This document shows positions 24,401 through 36,188 of a stretch of DNA of 64,000 nucleotides, one piece after another. Location: NCBI GenBank assembly GCA_013365365.1, contig JABVXU010000088.1, forward strand, positions 62,001 to 126,000, written 5' to 3'. The notes under the pieces are model-generated. The model was not told the DNA's origin. It saw nothing but the letters and a program-made list of their open reading frames with translations, and did not search any database. The number at the start of each line of letters is the position of its first letter. Within the stretch, counting starts at the first letter, position 1. The stretch is from Cruorifilaria tuberocauda. Taxonomy: Eukaryota; Nematoda; Chromadorea; Rhabditida; Onchocercidae. Both the position numbers and the translations under genes were made by a program.

Positions 24401-27400
24401 TTAGAATAAATCTCATGAGAATTCATAGATTTTGAATATTAGAAGATTTTCAAAACAGGAAAGTTAATGGTGAAGATGATTGATTTCATTCATTCGAATA
24501 ATCATTACTGCGATGAATGAAACTGATCTCTCCTGAAATATTGACGAAATTTAAATTAACTTACTTAATTTCCCAGATGCTTTCCGAATAACTTTTCCAG
24601 CTTGAGTTATTAGGCCAGTTCTTAACATTTTAAAGGAAAAACAATTCCTGTGGTGAATGGCTTAGAAGAAGTTAAAGATGAAATTGATGGAGACGTGAAA
24701 GAGGTCGAGAATGAGAGACAAATCTTTCCAAGCATTCCAGGTGTGCAATTTTCCGTTTATTGAATGACAAACATAAATAATAAAATATACAGGTGAATAT
24801 AACGATACTTATCCTTTCCTTTTTCCCTTTACCTTTTGTTAGTTTTGATGAAAACACTTCGAATACCTCAATGAATATCACAAAAATGTTGAATTATTTA
24901 CAATAAATTATTTAATTTTGTTCATTTTCAAACTTATCGGTTAACAGTGCAAAAAGAGAAATTACATGCAAATATATATTCAATAAATTAAATGGGAAAA
25001 TTTAAAAAATTTCAGTCAAAAAAGTTGTTTCTAACATTTGATTTGAGAAGAAAATGTCGTCAACTGGCATATAAAATGGAAAATTTTATTTCTGAGAAAA
25101 GTTGGAAATCAGTTTTTATTCTTATTTAAGAATCCTTTTTAAATCGTAAATCAGATTTCCACAAGACATTCAATTATCTTGAAAATGCTTTTGGACGATG
25201 CAACTGATATAACCAAACTCATAAGTTTTCCAAAAGAAAGCAGAAGATAGAATTTAATCTAGTCCGCAATACTTCTCGCTTCTCAATCGATAGAATAATC
25301 GGGATACTCCTAATTTTCAACTTGCAAAAGCTTCAATAAGGAACAATTAATCACTGAGAACTTAACTGAAAACTTTAGTTTAACTTTTGACTCCAATTTC
25401 ACACTCAGAAATAGCAACTGGTGATCATCGTAGCAATTTCTACATCATTAATTTCTTTCTTTTTTTTAATAGGAAAATTCCAATTTTAAACAATTGTTAA
25501 TGAATGAAATTGAAACAAAGATAGTTCAACTGTTCGATATACGTCACGAATGACCTAGCAATGACCTTAGCAGAATGGCTTAGCAATGACCCCCTTCCGA
25601 ATCACGGAAACAAAAAGTCAAACTTTGAACATTGCACAACTTGCACTGCGTTCCACGAGCATAACACATCAATCGGTGTAATAATGAATCGATTATCTGA
25701 TTTAAGACGATCATTTTCGTATGCTAATTATCGACCATTTAAGATTTCTTGAAATAGCTGAAATGAATCTGCAATTTATGAAATAATTTCGCTATTTACA
25801 TTATGCACAATGAATCATGGAAAAGAGAGATTCACTCGATTAATTTCATTAAATAAGGATAAAGTAATGTTATTGGTAAACAAAAACATGAGTCATAAAT
25901 ATTATATTTGGATACTTCCGTTTTAAAGATTCTTTGTTTTGTTTTTAATAGCAATGAAATAATAAACAATGAGTACTTGTAAATGAACAATTAAGTAATA
26001 TCTGATGTATAAAATAGTTCGATAGACGCTTATTATTATTGTAAAATAATTACTGTTACTAATAAATACTAATTATCACTACCTATAATAACAATAGGAG
26101 TAAAATTACAACAGTAATTATTATTACTGTTGCTCTCAAGGCTTTTTGCTAAAGTTAACGGAAAATATGCTATGCAGAGAATCACCTGATAGATTAATTC
26201 GATTACTTTTTATCATTTCTCTTTTATCATCAATTTAAATCACTTCATCCCATCTGCTTTTCAATAATTTCTTCGATCATCAAAACTTTTCTGAATTTTT
26301 TGGTGGTGTTATGACAGCTTGCTGAAAAGAATCCTGCTTATTTCGGGATGACAGTAGCATCTATCTTTCAACCAGAGAAGACCAGAGAAACAATTATTCG
26401 TTTCAGAGATGAAATTAAGGAAAGAATCGAAGGGAAAAAGTAGAATGAATGAATTTCTAGGCTCTCACAACACCTCAAATCAACATTCCCTTCTATTCCC
26501 TCTTAGCACTCTCTTTTTATGAAAAAAGAAATTTTCAAATATATCCAAGCACTCATACGTAAAGAGATGGCATAAGGAAGTTCAACTGATTTAAAATCGA
26601 CAGAATCGATCATTCATCCCTACAGGTCAGGCAGCGATCAAAGAGATTAAGTGATATTTCGAAAATGTTGCCAGCTAATTTCCTTAGCTCTTCCTCAAAG
26701 TTTCTATGATAATTGTATAATTTTTGCTTTCATAATAAGAAAAAGAAAAAACGCTATTAAAGTAGCTGTGCACTTTTAAAAGTCTCATAATTTTTAATGA
26801 GTTTAAAGCTAATCTTTCATCGTGAAAAAACTGAAAACTAGAAGAGTTTGATATAAAGTAAGTTAAGATTTTTAATCACTGAAAATATTTTTTTTTAAAA
26901 CTTTAAGCGATCTGATTGAATTAAATTGAAAATTTCGAAGTATAAATATCACATAATTGCTTGGCAAATAGTTCTTTTTTTTTGATAGGAAAAAGCAAAA
27001 AAGCAATAGCATTGTGATCGATTACAGATTTATATTTGTTTTTATCGCAGCGAATAAAATCTTTCGGAAAAAATGCTATCGAAAGTGGTAAACATAAATC
27101 AAAAATAGTGGAAAGAATAAATCGGAACCGTATGTTTTTTGGAATGGATCGATCGAACATTTGTTTAACTTTCAAAATTTTTAAGAAGTCATAAACAATT
27201 TAAAATTTTTTTTAATACAATAACTTTTTCATTTCTCTAATCTACTGAAAAGGAATTCAGGAATAGAAACATGAAAACTTTTCAAATAAACAATGCATGT
27301 ATAATTTTAAATGGACTTTAATCTACGAAAGATTGCAGATGCCAATCACTAAAGTTAATTCATTGATTTAGATATTACGAACTTTCCCTCATTAGCTAAC

Positions 27401-27670
27401 TATTCAAAATAATTATTTCTTATTGTGCATACTAATTTAACCTAAATTGCTTGCTTGCTTTACTTTTGTCAAAAATAAGCTAAAAATGCTCAATTACTTT
27501 ATTTTACTACCAGCAAATCAGTGAACGCATTACCTTCATTTCTTTCCACTCACCTATATTCCTCATTCAAATGACTACTATGATAGATAGGAAAGATACA
27601 ATTGGTTATCTTTTTCCGCACGTAAGAAATGACCTGAAAAAGATTAAATCATTGCTATAGTTGTGAAGCA
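21426..27670. other. Long AT-rich stretch with scattered coding-like fragments
   Basis: No complete gene could be built. Short coding-like exons on the plus strand occur around 23.56-23.84 kb and 24.63-24.76 kb; the latter has an acidic frame reading VVNGLEEVKDEIDGD. A 63-codon frame lies at 25561-25752. They do not join into a gene with acceptable introns. A trinucleotide-rich GAT/AAT segment lies at about 22.82-22.95 kb and an inverted repeat at 26.04-26.13 kb. The rest appears non-coding. Confidence 0.4.
26052..26125. repeat. Inverted repeat, 13-bp arms
   Basis: AATAATTACTGTT near 26047-26059 and its reverse complement AACAGTAATTATT near 26109-26121 flank about 50 bases of AT-rich sequence. 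Such short AT-rich arms can arise by chance. Confidence 0.4.
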
Positions 27671-27967
27671 ATGAATGTGCGTTCGACTTTAGCTCAATGT
27701 TGTCAGGAATGCTGCCTGATATTGACGGAAGTAATTGACGTGAGAGTTTCTGAATTTAATTTGCTTTTAATCCTTTTAAAGTACTATCAAGTGTTTTCCT
27801 CTCCGGTTCATCAGAGAGAATGTGAGGTTTCGTCAAAAGTAAAAATTGATAAATATCGGGAGTTTCCATGTCAATGTAATGAAGCAGTCAAGCGGTTGGA
27901 TGGTTTATTGATACTTTCCAAATATTTCTCTTTCAGAAAGGAATTTCTTTCTCACATAAACTCTTGA
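27671..27967 (+). CDS. Possible small cysteine-containing protein, unrecognised
   Basis: A single open frame of 98 codons starts with MNVRSTLAQCCQECC and later reads YREFPCQCNEAVKRL, giving cysteines in pairs at the start and the motif CQC in the second half. An internal acceptor-like TTCATCAG near 27.82 kb and a donor-like GTAATT near 27.73 kb suggest it may instead be two exons of a spliced gene. There is no clear signal peptide and no recognised domain. The length and residue mix are above what I expect by chance in such AT-rich DNA, but the call remains tentative. Confidence 0.28.
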   Translation: MNVRSTLAQCCQECCLILTEVIDVRVSEFNLLLILLKYYQVFSSPVHQRECEVSSKVKIDKYREFPCQCNEAVKRLDGLLILSKYFSFRKEFLSHINS

Positions 27968-30900
27968 TTATCGAACTCTCAAATGGATTCATGACATCTT
28001 ATGAATGCTAACATTATAATTCAAATTGGGCTATTTCTTTCTGCTCAAAAATGAAACTAAATATCATTACGGAAAAGGGAGTAAGCTCAGTGGGCTGTAG
28101 AAATGACAGAATTTGATATATTTTCCTTGGAAATTATCGAATGATAACAAAAGTTGATAGCATCGTTTGAATTTGACCTGAAGTGATTGGAATTTGGATT
28201 AAAATTTGAAAAAAATAAGGAAGTAGAAAGACGAATTTAGCAAAGTAATTTCAGCTATATATAAGTAAAACTTTGAAATCATTTATCCAACTATGTCACT
28301 GGGAAATCAGAATTACTTTTATTCAATAAACATTACTTTCTTATTTAAAAAAACTGGAAAATCTTTTTAACGATTATCAATGTTCACTATCAGTTATGTA
28401 TTATCTTTTAATAATTTCTAGCAATATCTTTATTACTATCCTTCATAAAAGTAATGTATTCCAAAAATGTAAGACTAAGCATTTATAACTTTTCTGCGAT
28501 CAAACTTTAATCAATGTTATCGTTATCATATCATAACTGTTATTTTCATTATTACAATAAACAATTACTGAGCTGTATAGCAACAAATGCCACTCCAATT
28601 CTAGCTAACTTAAAGGAAGAGGAAATTGCAAAGAAGTAATCAACTTTTTGATCTCTTCCTTATAAACATTGCTAATTATTATTGTGTAAAAAATAATAAA
28701 GTAAATTTCTTAACTTTTTGTTTATTGTTCACTTTTCCTAGAAATATTGAAAAGGTATCATTTACTCAAGAAAGTTGTCATTCATGTTTGTTAAGCAAAA
28801 ATTGTTGAAGCTGGCATCAGTTTTTAATTTTATTGTTTAAATCATGATCAAATTAAACAAGCAACAAATCAGCGCATAATCACTGATTCTTGATCTGATA
28901 TATATATGTATGATAAGTTAGTATAAGTAAAAATTACAGCATTAGGCAAAGAGTTTCTTTATCAAAAATGGCACCCAATATTAAAGTGGAAATTTTCTCT
29001 AACTGAGAATCCATTCCAGTTCACGCATTCGTCTGATTCACGGCATTTAACTGAGATTTACTGAAAGTTATCTGTCATCAGAAAATACGTTTTGAATGGA
29101 ATTAATTAAGGTAATGTACGAATTGGAGAGTTTTAATTTTACTTACGCATCACAAACTTTTTGTGCTTTCATGTTGAATTCTTAAAGATGAAAGTTATAT
29201 CTTCCCAAGGTTATCGCATTATTTTACATAATATGAAAGAATAAAATTGAAATTTCATGATTTATACTAACATCTGAATTTCACTGTTAATTTGATTTAA
29301 ATGAACACAAAGGATAATAATATACTAAGTAATGCTGTATTACAAATATTGCAATATGATATGATATACTGCAAAATGCATGATAGCATTTACTCTTACA
29401 AGTTATGTTAAGTATTTCAATGAGCCAAAACATGTGGCTGAAACCGAATTTTCATAACATTATTAATAGCCATAGCACTGAGTTCTCGTCTTGAAACTAA
29501 TCCATTCTAATATAAGTAAATAATCTGCGGCTGTAATATCGGAAATTTGATCCTAACATGTATTAACATGTAGTAATAATTTGTCAAGATTCAGGCTTGG
29601 ATGATTTTTTTTGGATTAGTCATATCTTATATTATCAATCATAGGTTTTCAACTTTCTTCCTCACTTTAACTAATTCCATATACTGTTGATATGTTGGAA
29701 AATTGCCCCGTTTATTACCTAAGGCAGTGATAACAACGATCAATATTATTATTATCACAAACATTGTTTTGAACTATCTTATCATTATCCCGATAGATTT
29801 CCTACATCAGTTGCTAACGAATCCATCGAGATTGCTAAATTTTGAAGCTGTATATTTGATCCATGATAAAATAAATAAGTTCCCTCTGAAACACACAAAG
29901 AATTTAGTTTTTTTTAAAATAAAATACAATTGAGCGGAAAGAAAAGTGCAATGGAGAAATTCTCGAAGAATACAGAAATCCATTTTCAGTAATGGAACAA
30001 ATTTTAAATCATGATAACTTTAGACAAAAAATTGCGCTTAAAAAATAAAGCATTCATAAAAAGAAATAAAAAATAGAAAGATAATCGTCAAACAAATTTC
30101 ATTATCTTAAATTGAATTTATATAAATGACATAACAAAAAACAAGCTTGAAAATTTTCTAAAAGTACATTTTTATGAAAAATGATTTCATTTTGAAGAGA
30201 AGAAGTGGACACTTAGTTTACCGTTCTGTGGAAATGACGTCTTTTTTCAGCTCCATTATCTTAAATGATGAATTTTGAGATTGGCGGAAGTATCTGAGGC
30301 TCCATTTAGAAAAATGTCGAGAACTGTTCTTTTTGTCTTGTCTCTTAAAATGATTAGAAATGTGTTAAAACAATGTTTGATGATTCAGTTTATTATTTTA
30401 AACGTTTTAAGCATCAGGTATTATTGGTCCTGATTGAGGGAAAAGAAAATTTCTGCATAAAATCAGGTTTTGCATTCGCTTAATTTTATTTTCAATTTCT
30501 TAAATATCTATTACTTTGGAATAAATTCACAAAAATTACTTCACACATTAGCAGCATATCATTTTACAATTCAAATTTTTTGATAGAAAAATGATTATAA
30601 ACTTAATTACTTAAATTTTGATACACTTCAATGAAGAAGAATATTTTCTCAAAGTTAATAAATAAATTGTGCTAATCATTGTGCTAAACACAAAGTGCAC
30701 TGTTCCGGGGGATCAAAGGTCATGGCAAGTTTCATTCAGTACGAAGGGATTATTTTAAGAGATAGTTGCACTTAAGGAACTTTACACATAGACACACTCG
30801 TGGCAGGTTGTCTGAAAAGCGTTAAATAATATTAGAATGTTGCAATTTCTTTTGTTGCAAGAACTATTCCTCATTAATTTCATTCATTTCTAAGTTTAAT

Positions 30901-31387
30901 CCTCTCTCTCAGCATTTGTTTCATTTAATTCAAACATGAAATTTCACTTTCAAATTCAATGATTTTGAGTTTGCTTTATTTTTTTCAAATGTAACACTAA
31001 AAAAGTAGCAGAAATTAATGTTCCATTTTTTCTTCATGATTGCAAAAAAAATCAAAGCATGAAACGCCGCTTGATTTATTCTAACATGTTACTCTAACTT
31101 TAGATAAGCTGTCTCATGCTGGCTTATTAGCACAACTTAACTTTTCAATCCTTATCATTCCATTATTCTTTAATTTCAATTTGCATAAAGCTATTGATTT
31201 CACCGTTAGCTATGATGAAATGCTTCAATTAAAACCTGTATGAGAGATAAAGATGAACTGATAAGGACAAAGAATGATAATGTTTGCTTGTCAGTTGAAC
31301 GTGCACATGGAAACGACTGGATTCCGAAATATGAAACTCATCTTCAATTTTCATTTCCAACAGTTAAATATTTCACAGGAAAATACC
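27968..31387. other. AT-rich intergenic stretch
   Basis: I found no supported gene. Open frames at 28626-28808, 29703-29933 and 31240-31425 are short, hydrophobic or low in complexity, and lack matching splice or leader signals. The region ends at the 3' end of the minus-strand membrane gene. Confidence 0.5.
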
Positions 31388-33793
31388 TTAGCAAAGTAAC
31401 AATGAAATTAGAAAAAATCTTCTGAAATTCCTAAAAAATCCTTCTGTAACGGCGTTTTCTTGCACTTTTCCATGGACCGATTTCTGCAGAGGGATGAGAA
31501 ATTTCTTCATTTAGTAACTCATCCGATGAAAACAACCGAATTGGAACATATCGCTACAATAATTGAAATTTAATTTATACATTCGTTATTTTGTTATTTG
31601 CATTCGTTAGTTTAATATTTTCAGAATAATTTTGGAACTTGTAAAGCGTAACTCAAAGTATAACTTTTAGACTTATTTTAAGTAAACGACAGTTTCGTGC
31701 AAAACAATGTGTATCTTCTGAAAAATTTCATACTGATTTAAGATTATCCTTGACAACTTTCTAAGAATCAATTTACAGATAATAGCATGCAGTGAAAGTG
31801 ATGAAATTACGGATAATCTCTTTCCAAAAATTCCACTCCTTAAAAATTTGGAAAAAAATTTAACAAAAATCAAAATGAAATCACTAGTATTCACCCGTTT
31901 AACTTGACGAGAAGTTTCCCTTTCAATTTGACGATTGCTACGATTGCTGGAAGTTCTGGATAGACCGCTCTTGCAAGTTTCCCGGTCCTGTTTTAGGCGC
32001 ATATTGCACATCACTTTTTTCTTTCTTCCTTTATCAGATTTATTTCGAAGAGCAATTTCCTTCGTCTTATCCACCTGCCCTTCTAATTTCTCCATTTTTT
32101 CCGTTTTCTCTGTCAAGCCCATTACCGCCTAATGCGTTCACTTTTAATTGTTTCTTGTGATGGGAAAATTTCAAAATGGATGAAAATATTTCTAAACTTC
32201 TAAACTGAAAAGGAAGAAAGGAAACGAACATTCTCATTAAAAGCAATCGTTCGAAATTCACTTATGTCATCAATTTCTGGCTCTTTTAATTGCGCTTTGA
32301 AGTCAATTGATTTGTTCGATAAGCTAATTTCGGATTTTGAAGATGATTTGCTTAATGTTGTTGAATTGCACTGTGATTCTTTCGCTTCTTCACCTAAATT
32401 AGCCTAAAGAAAGAAAAGAAAGAAAGAAAGAATTGCTTGTCAAAATTAAATTTACAATTATTCATTTGCTTCATTGCAGTAGAAATACAATAATTTATCT
32501 CAGTTGGAGAAAATGAGCGATTTCTATAATTTCCCTTTCATTCCAAATAATTTAACGACCGATCAATGAATCATTTTGCATCCTTCAAACTCAAACTACT
32601 TCTGGGTTCCTTTGAAAGAAAAGTAACATCAAATTTTGTGAAATTTAAAATTACTGCTCCGAATTTGAGTAAACTTTACAGTAGTGAGTGGTTCTATGAT
32701 CAGTACTCCTCGATCTGTTTCTTTTCGTTCCGAATAATTACACTTCTGCTTGTTCTCTTTCTGCAGAAGAATAATTAGAAGTATTACTACGCATAGCTTA
32801 GGCTTTTAATACGGTGAATTTTGCTTTTTACTTAATTTTCAAAGTCTCACTAAGTTTAATAGTGCAAAAAATTTATTTTACGGAGTGATGACTTAAATGC
32901 TTCTAATAAAATAAATTTCGAAATTAAATTGTGAGAGTTTTAGAAAAGAAAGCCAAAATTTTACACTATTTTGTGGGAATTTTTCTGGCAGTGCATGTGA
33001 TAAACGTCGTAGCCATAGCAGTACTGTCAGAAGAACACCGAAAATGATAACTAATATGATTGCTGAACCAACAAATGTCTCCTCAAGGCCTATTAATTGC
33101 TTATCGTAGTTATGTAATCTAAGTAACACTTGGTTGATTGAGTTAATGATAATTTGCATTCTCATATGAAATGTTCGGAATTGGTTGCATGTCGAGGATG
33201 ATTGCGTCCTAAATTTGATAATCATTTCATTAGAAAAGAAAGTGGGTAAATAAAAAATAAGTCGATGGGACAGAAATCAGAAATTTAGCAAAAAATTGAA
33301 AAGTGGAAAGTTTGAGTTAATATTTTATCTGTCAGAAAATTGAGACTGTAAAAAAAGCTAAAGGTAATTATAATAATTTCAAGATTCTACGAGAAATTAT
33401 AAATATGTAATTTTCGAGCAAAAAATTTCGAAACGAAATAGATATTTCGTTTGCTACGTAAAAATTCAATTCTTCAAATTAATTTTTCAAAGTAACTTAA
33501 GTTAGTTCTTTGAAAATTTCAGTTAAATTCAACCAATCAATCAATTGGTTATTCTTTCCTCTCTAAAAAAAGAGCCCAAAATTGCATAAAAATATTGTTC
33601 GAAACAAAAGCCAAGTAAAGGCTTATGACTTATTTTGATAGAAAGTATCGGATGGCATATCACATCGAAGGAATCGTCGAATGAATGGATGCACGTATCT
33701 CTGAATCCATGGTTTTGGCAAAGCGTTAAAGAAACGTTGAAATGATAGGACAGCAATTTGGCCAAGCAACAAACCGAGCGCCTCTGAGATCAT
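31388..33793 (-). CDS. Single-span membrane protein with a basic, serine-rich tail, unrecognised
   Basis: Five minus-strand exons (33630-33793, 32965-33208, 32230-32403, 31895-32128, 31388-31483) join in phase to about 303 residues. The N-terminus (MISEALGLLLGQIAVLS) is hydrophobic, either a signal anchor or signal peptide. It is followed by a basic amphipathic region with several prolines, then a strong membrane span at about 100-121 (FVGSAIILVIIFGVLLTV). After it come two hydrophilic exons rich in Ser, Lys and Glu; residues about 200-220 (KTEKMEKLEGQVDKTKEI) look coiled-coil-like and loosely recall a SNARE helix, though the order (span before helix) is wrong for a SNARE. The donors of exons 1 (GTCATA) and 3 (GTTCGT) are non-standard but keep frame. 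The last exon is tentative. I recognise no family. It is divergently arranged with the gene starting at 35004. Confidence 0.55.
32404..32432. repeat. AAAG-type microsatellite
   Basis: A purine run of AAAGA/AAAG units overlaps the polypyrimidine tract (minus strand) of an acceptor in the membrane-protein gene, so length change here could affect splicing. Confidence 0.7.
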
Positions 33794-35003
33794 TCTCGAT
33801 AATGAGTGATGAATTATTTAAATTTGTTTATTTAAATAATATTCATAATAACTAAGAATTTCTCATTAACTTTAAGTATTAACTAAGGTATTAACCCATT
33901 AACTAGAGAGAATAAATTTTAATTTTCAATTTTTTATAGCTTTAAGTATCCAAATGAAAATAGAAATTCTGGAAAGACAACAATTACTTTTTTCTGATAG
34001 AGCGATCGATTTTCTTCCAAATAAACAAAACAAAAAGTCATATGAATAACATCGGAAGATGCAAGTGAAAAGAAATGTCTAAAGTATTCAATGCTTTTGT
34101 AATAGGTAATTTTGAATTTAATTTTTTCTTTATATAACTTTAAATTAAAAATCAAAAATTTTATCTCCCTTTCATAGTAGTTTCAAAAATTTAAACTCAT
34201 TTTTAATTCTTTCCTTCTTGAAAATAACGCAATTTTTCGACGAATTCTGCGAGGATAACAACGCTAAATAAGCACACTGCAATGATTTGAAGGATAACCG
34301 GCGGCTAAAACTTTATCAATCCATCGATCTGATAAGCTATCACTGAGGATTAACCCACAGATTTGAAGAAATTATTTCAAAAAATGTCACGATTGTTTAA
34401 AATGGCTTTCTTTTTTTGTTTCATAGCAAGTACAATGAAATAATTCGAAGAGCGACACTCTCTCGCAGTGCTATTAAATAATTCTTGCTTTTCTCTTCCT
34501 CACTTCTTCTTGGCTTTAACTTTTGCTTAAGTCTTTCTTCAGGCTATATTATCGTCTGCTTGTTGATCTCATCTTTCAGTCCCTTAGCATCCTTATCTTA
34601 GCTTCTTCTCCATCTTCTAAACTATCGATCCGAGAATAACTCATCCTCCAACCCTTCCATCCATTTCATTTATGAATTCAAATTGCAGCATTCTTTTTCA
34701 TCGCCATCTTCACTTCCACTAAAATCTTTCCTTTCTTATAATTTCCCGTCATTTTGGTATAACTTTTGAGTTGTATTAATTATAAGTATAACAGTAGGGA
34801 TTAATGATCAATTTACTTATATATTGCAATTATACGCATTGTGATAAATGTTTGCTTTTATATATCACGTATATGTATATCATTGTGAATAATGATTATT
34901 TAAATTGTGATTGAATCAAATTCAGGAAAATTATGTGTAAGTTCTTCAGCGCGGATTGTCATTTCTCCCGGATAATAGAAGAGAGCGGAAAGTTACCTTT
35001 ACT
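33794..35003. other. Divergent intergenic region, candidate shared promoter
   Basis: About 1.2 kb separates the start of the minus-strand membrane gene from the start of the plus-strand gene at 35004. No exon was seen. An acceptor-like GTTCTTCAG near 34.95 kb lies about 55 bases before the plus-strand ATG and could be a trans-splice site. Confidence 0.4.
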
Positions 35004-36188
35004 ATGTCAAACAACTCATTAACTACGACGACTCGATTGAGGATAAAAGAACCCGTGTATACATCTGATAAACGAGCCAAATTTACGCAAAGAGAAAGTA
35101 AAAAGTTAGTTGCAAGCTAAATATTGCTTTTCTGAACTTTTTCTTCGTTTTTTTCCTTACTCAATTTATATTTACTTTTGTTGGTTAAGAAATCCTTTTT
35201 CTTCTCATTGTAAATTTATCAGCATTTCCTGACCATGAATTACTCTTCCTTTATACTTTTATGAAAAGTAAATGTCGGAACTTCTTTGAGGTTGAAACTT
35301 ATCAATACAGCTTAACCTCACCCAATAAAGATCCAAATTTCCATTATCGCCTCCACTGACGGCTAAATTGTCCATTTATTCGGACTAATTCAGTGCTTTC
35401 TTGGGAAGCAACGCATCGAATTGAACTTTTCACCCACAAATAGAGAAACGAAATCACTCCATCAAACTATCATTACACTATCACATTCACATTAATCTGA
35501 GTGTTAAGAATTGAAACTATGACAATTTTGAATAATACTGAAGTAATCCAAGAAATTGATATGATGCGGAAGTTTCAGATGGATCCGGTTTTGTACAGTG
35601 ATAGGCTATATATTTTTCGTCTCATTACCAGCGACATCATTGAGTATATATTATATCTCGATTTGGAATCCCGATTATATCAGCAGGGTAAGTAATACTA
35701 GCGGAAGACCTTGGAAAGTGTGAAACATAAGCTATTGATTAATTTTACAATGAGGGAACTTCTAGGTTCACTAGCTTTCGACTTAGCTATTACAATACTC
35801 GGAATCGCAAATAATTATTTAGATCTTCACAAGCGAACAAACAAAATCGTTTCTTTAACAAGACAGAAATCTCAAACTGGAGATAAAATTTCAGTTTCCG
35901 CCTGATAAGAACCGCACAGTGAAAACTGACTACACTGCAAAACCGATGTCATCGGTAATACAAAGTGGTCGATCAAGATACATGCTCGATCTAATCAAAC
36001 ATGGAAATACTAGCAGCAAGATTGGCAAAACACTAATTAAAGCATCCATGTATCCGTCATTCGCCCGAACAACCGAACGATTTTTGGAACAGAAACCGCT
36101 TAAAGTATCGCATAAAATGTTACAGCACATGGAACCATCAAATAACGCAGGTTTCATTCATTTCCACTCAAATGTCTGTGATATTTAA
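35004..36188 (+). CDS. Unrecognised protein of about 218 residues
   Basis: Four plus-strand exons (35004-35104, 35509-35687, 35766-35848, 35895-36188) join in phase. The first exon is Thr- and Lys-rich (starts MSNNSLTTTTRLRIKEPVY). The second and third carry acidic and hydrophobic helices (EVIQEIDMMRKF, then SDIIEYILYLDLE and LAFDLAITILGIANNYL), and the last is basic and polar (KTDYTAKPMSSVIQSG). Introns 2 and 3 are only 78 and 46 bases. No signal peptide or certain membrane span is seen; the segment LAITILGI is only weakly hydrophobic. I recognise no domain, and a cytosolic helical protein is the simplest guess. The 3' end is uncertain: a donor-like site after 36150 joins in phase to an acceptor at 36407, giving a different short tail ending at 36442. 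The acceptor of exon 2 (GTGTTAAG) is weak. Confidence 0.58.

Noticed and set aside
31895..32128. SNARE-like reading of the helix in the 33-kb membrane gene
   Set aside because: The helix follows rather than precedes the membrane span, and the central Arg/Gln layer cannot be placed with confidence.
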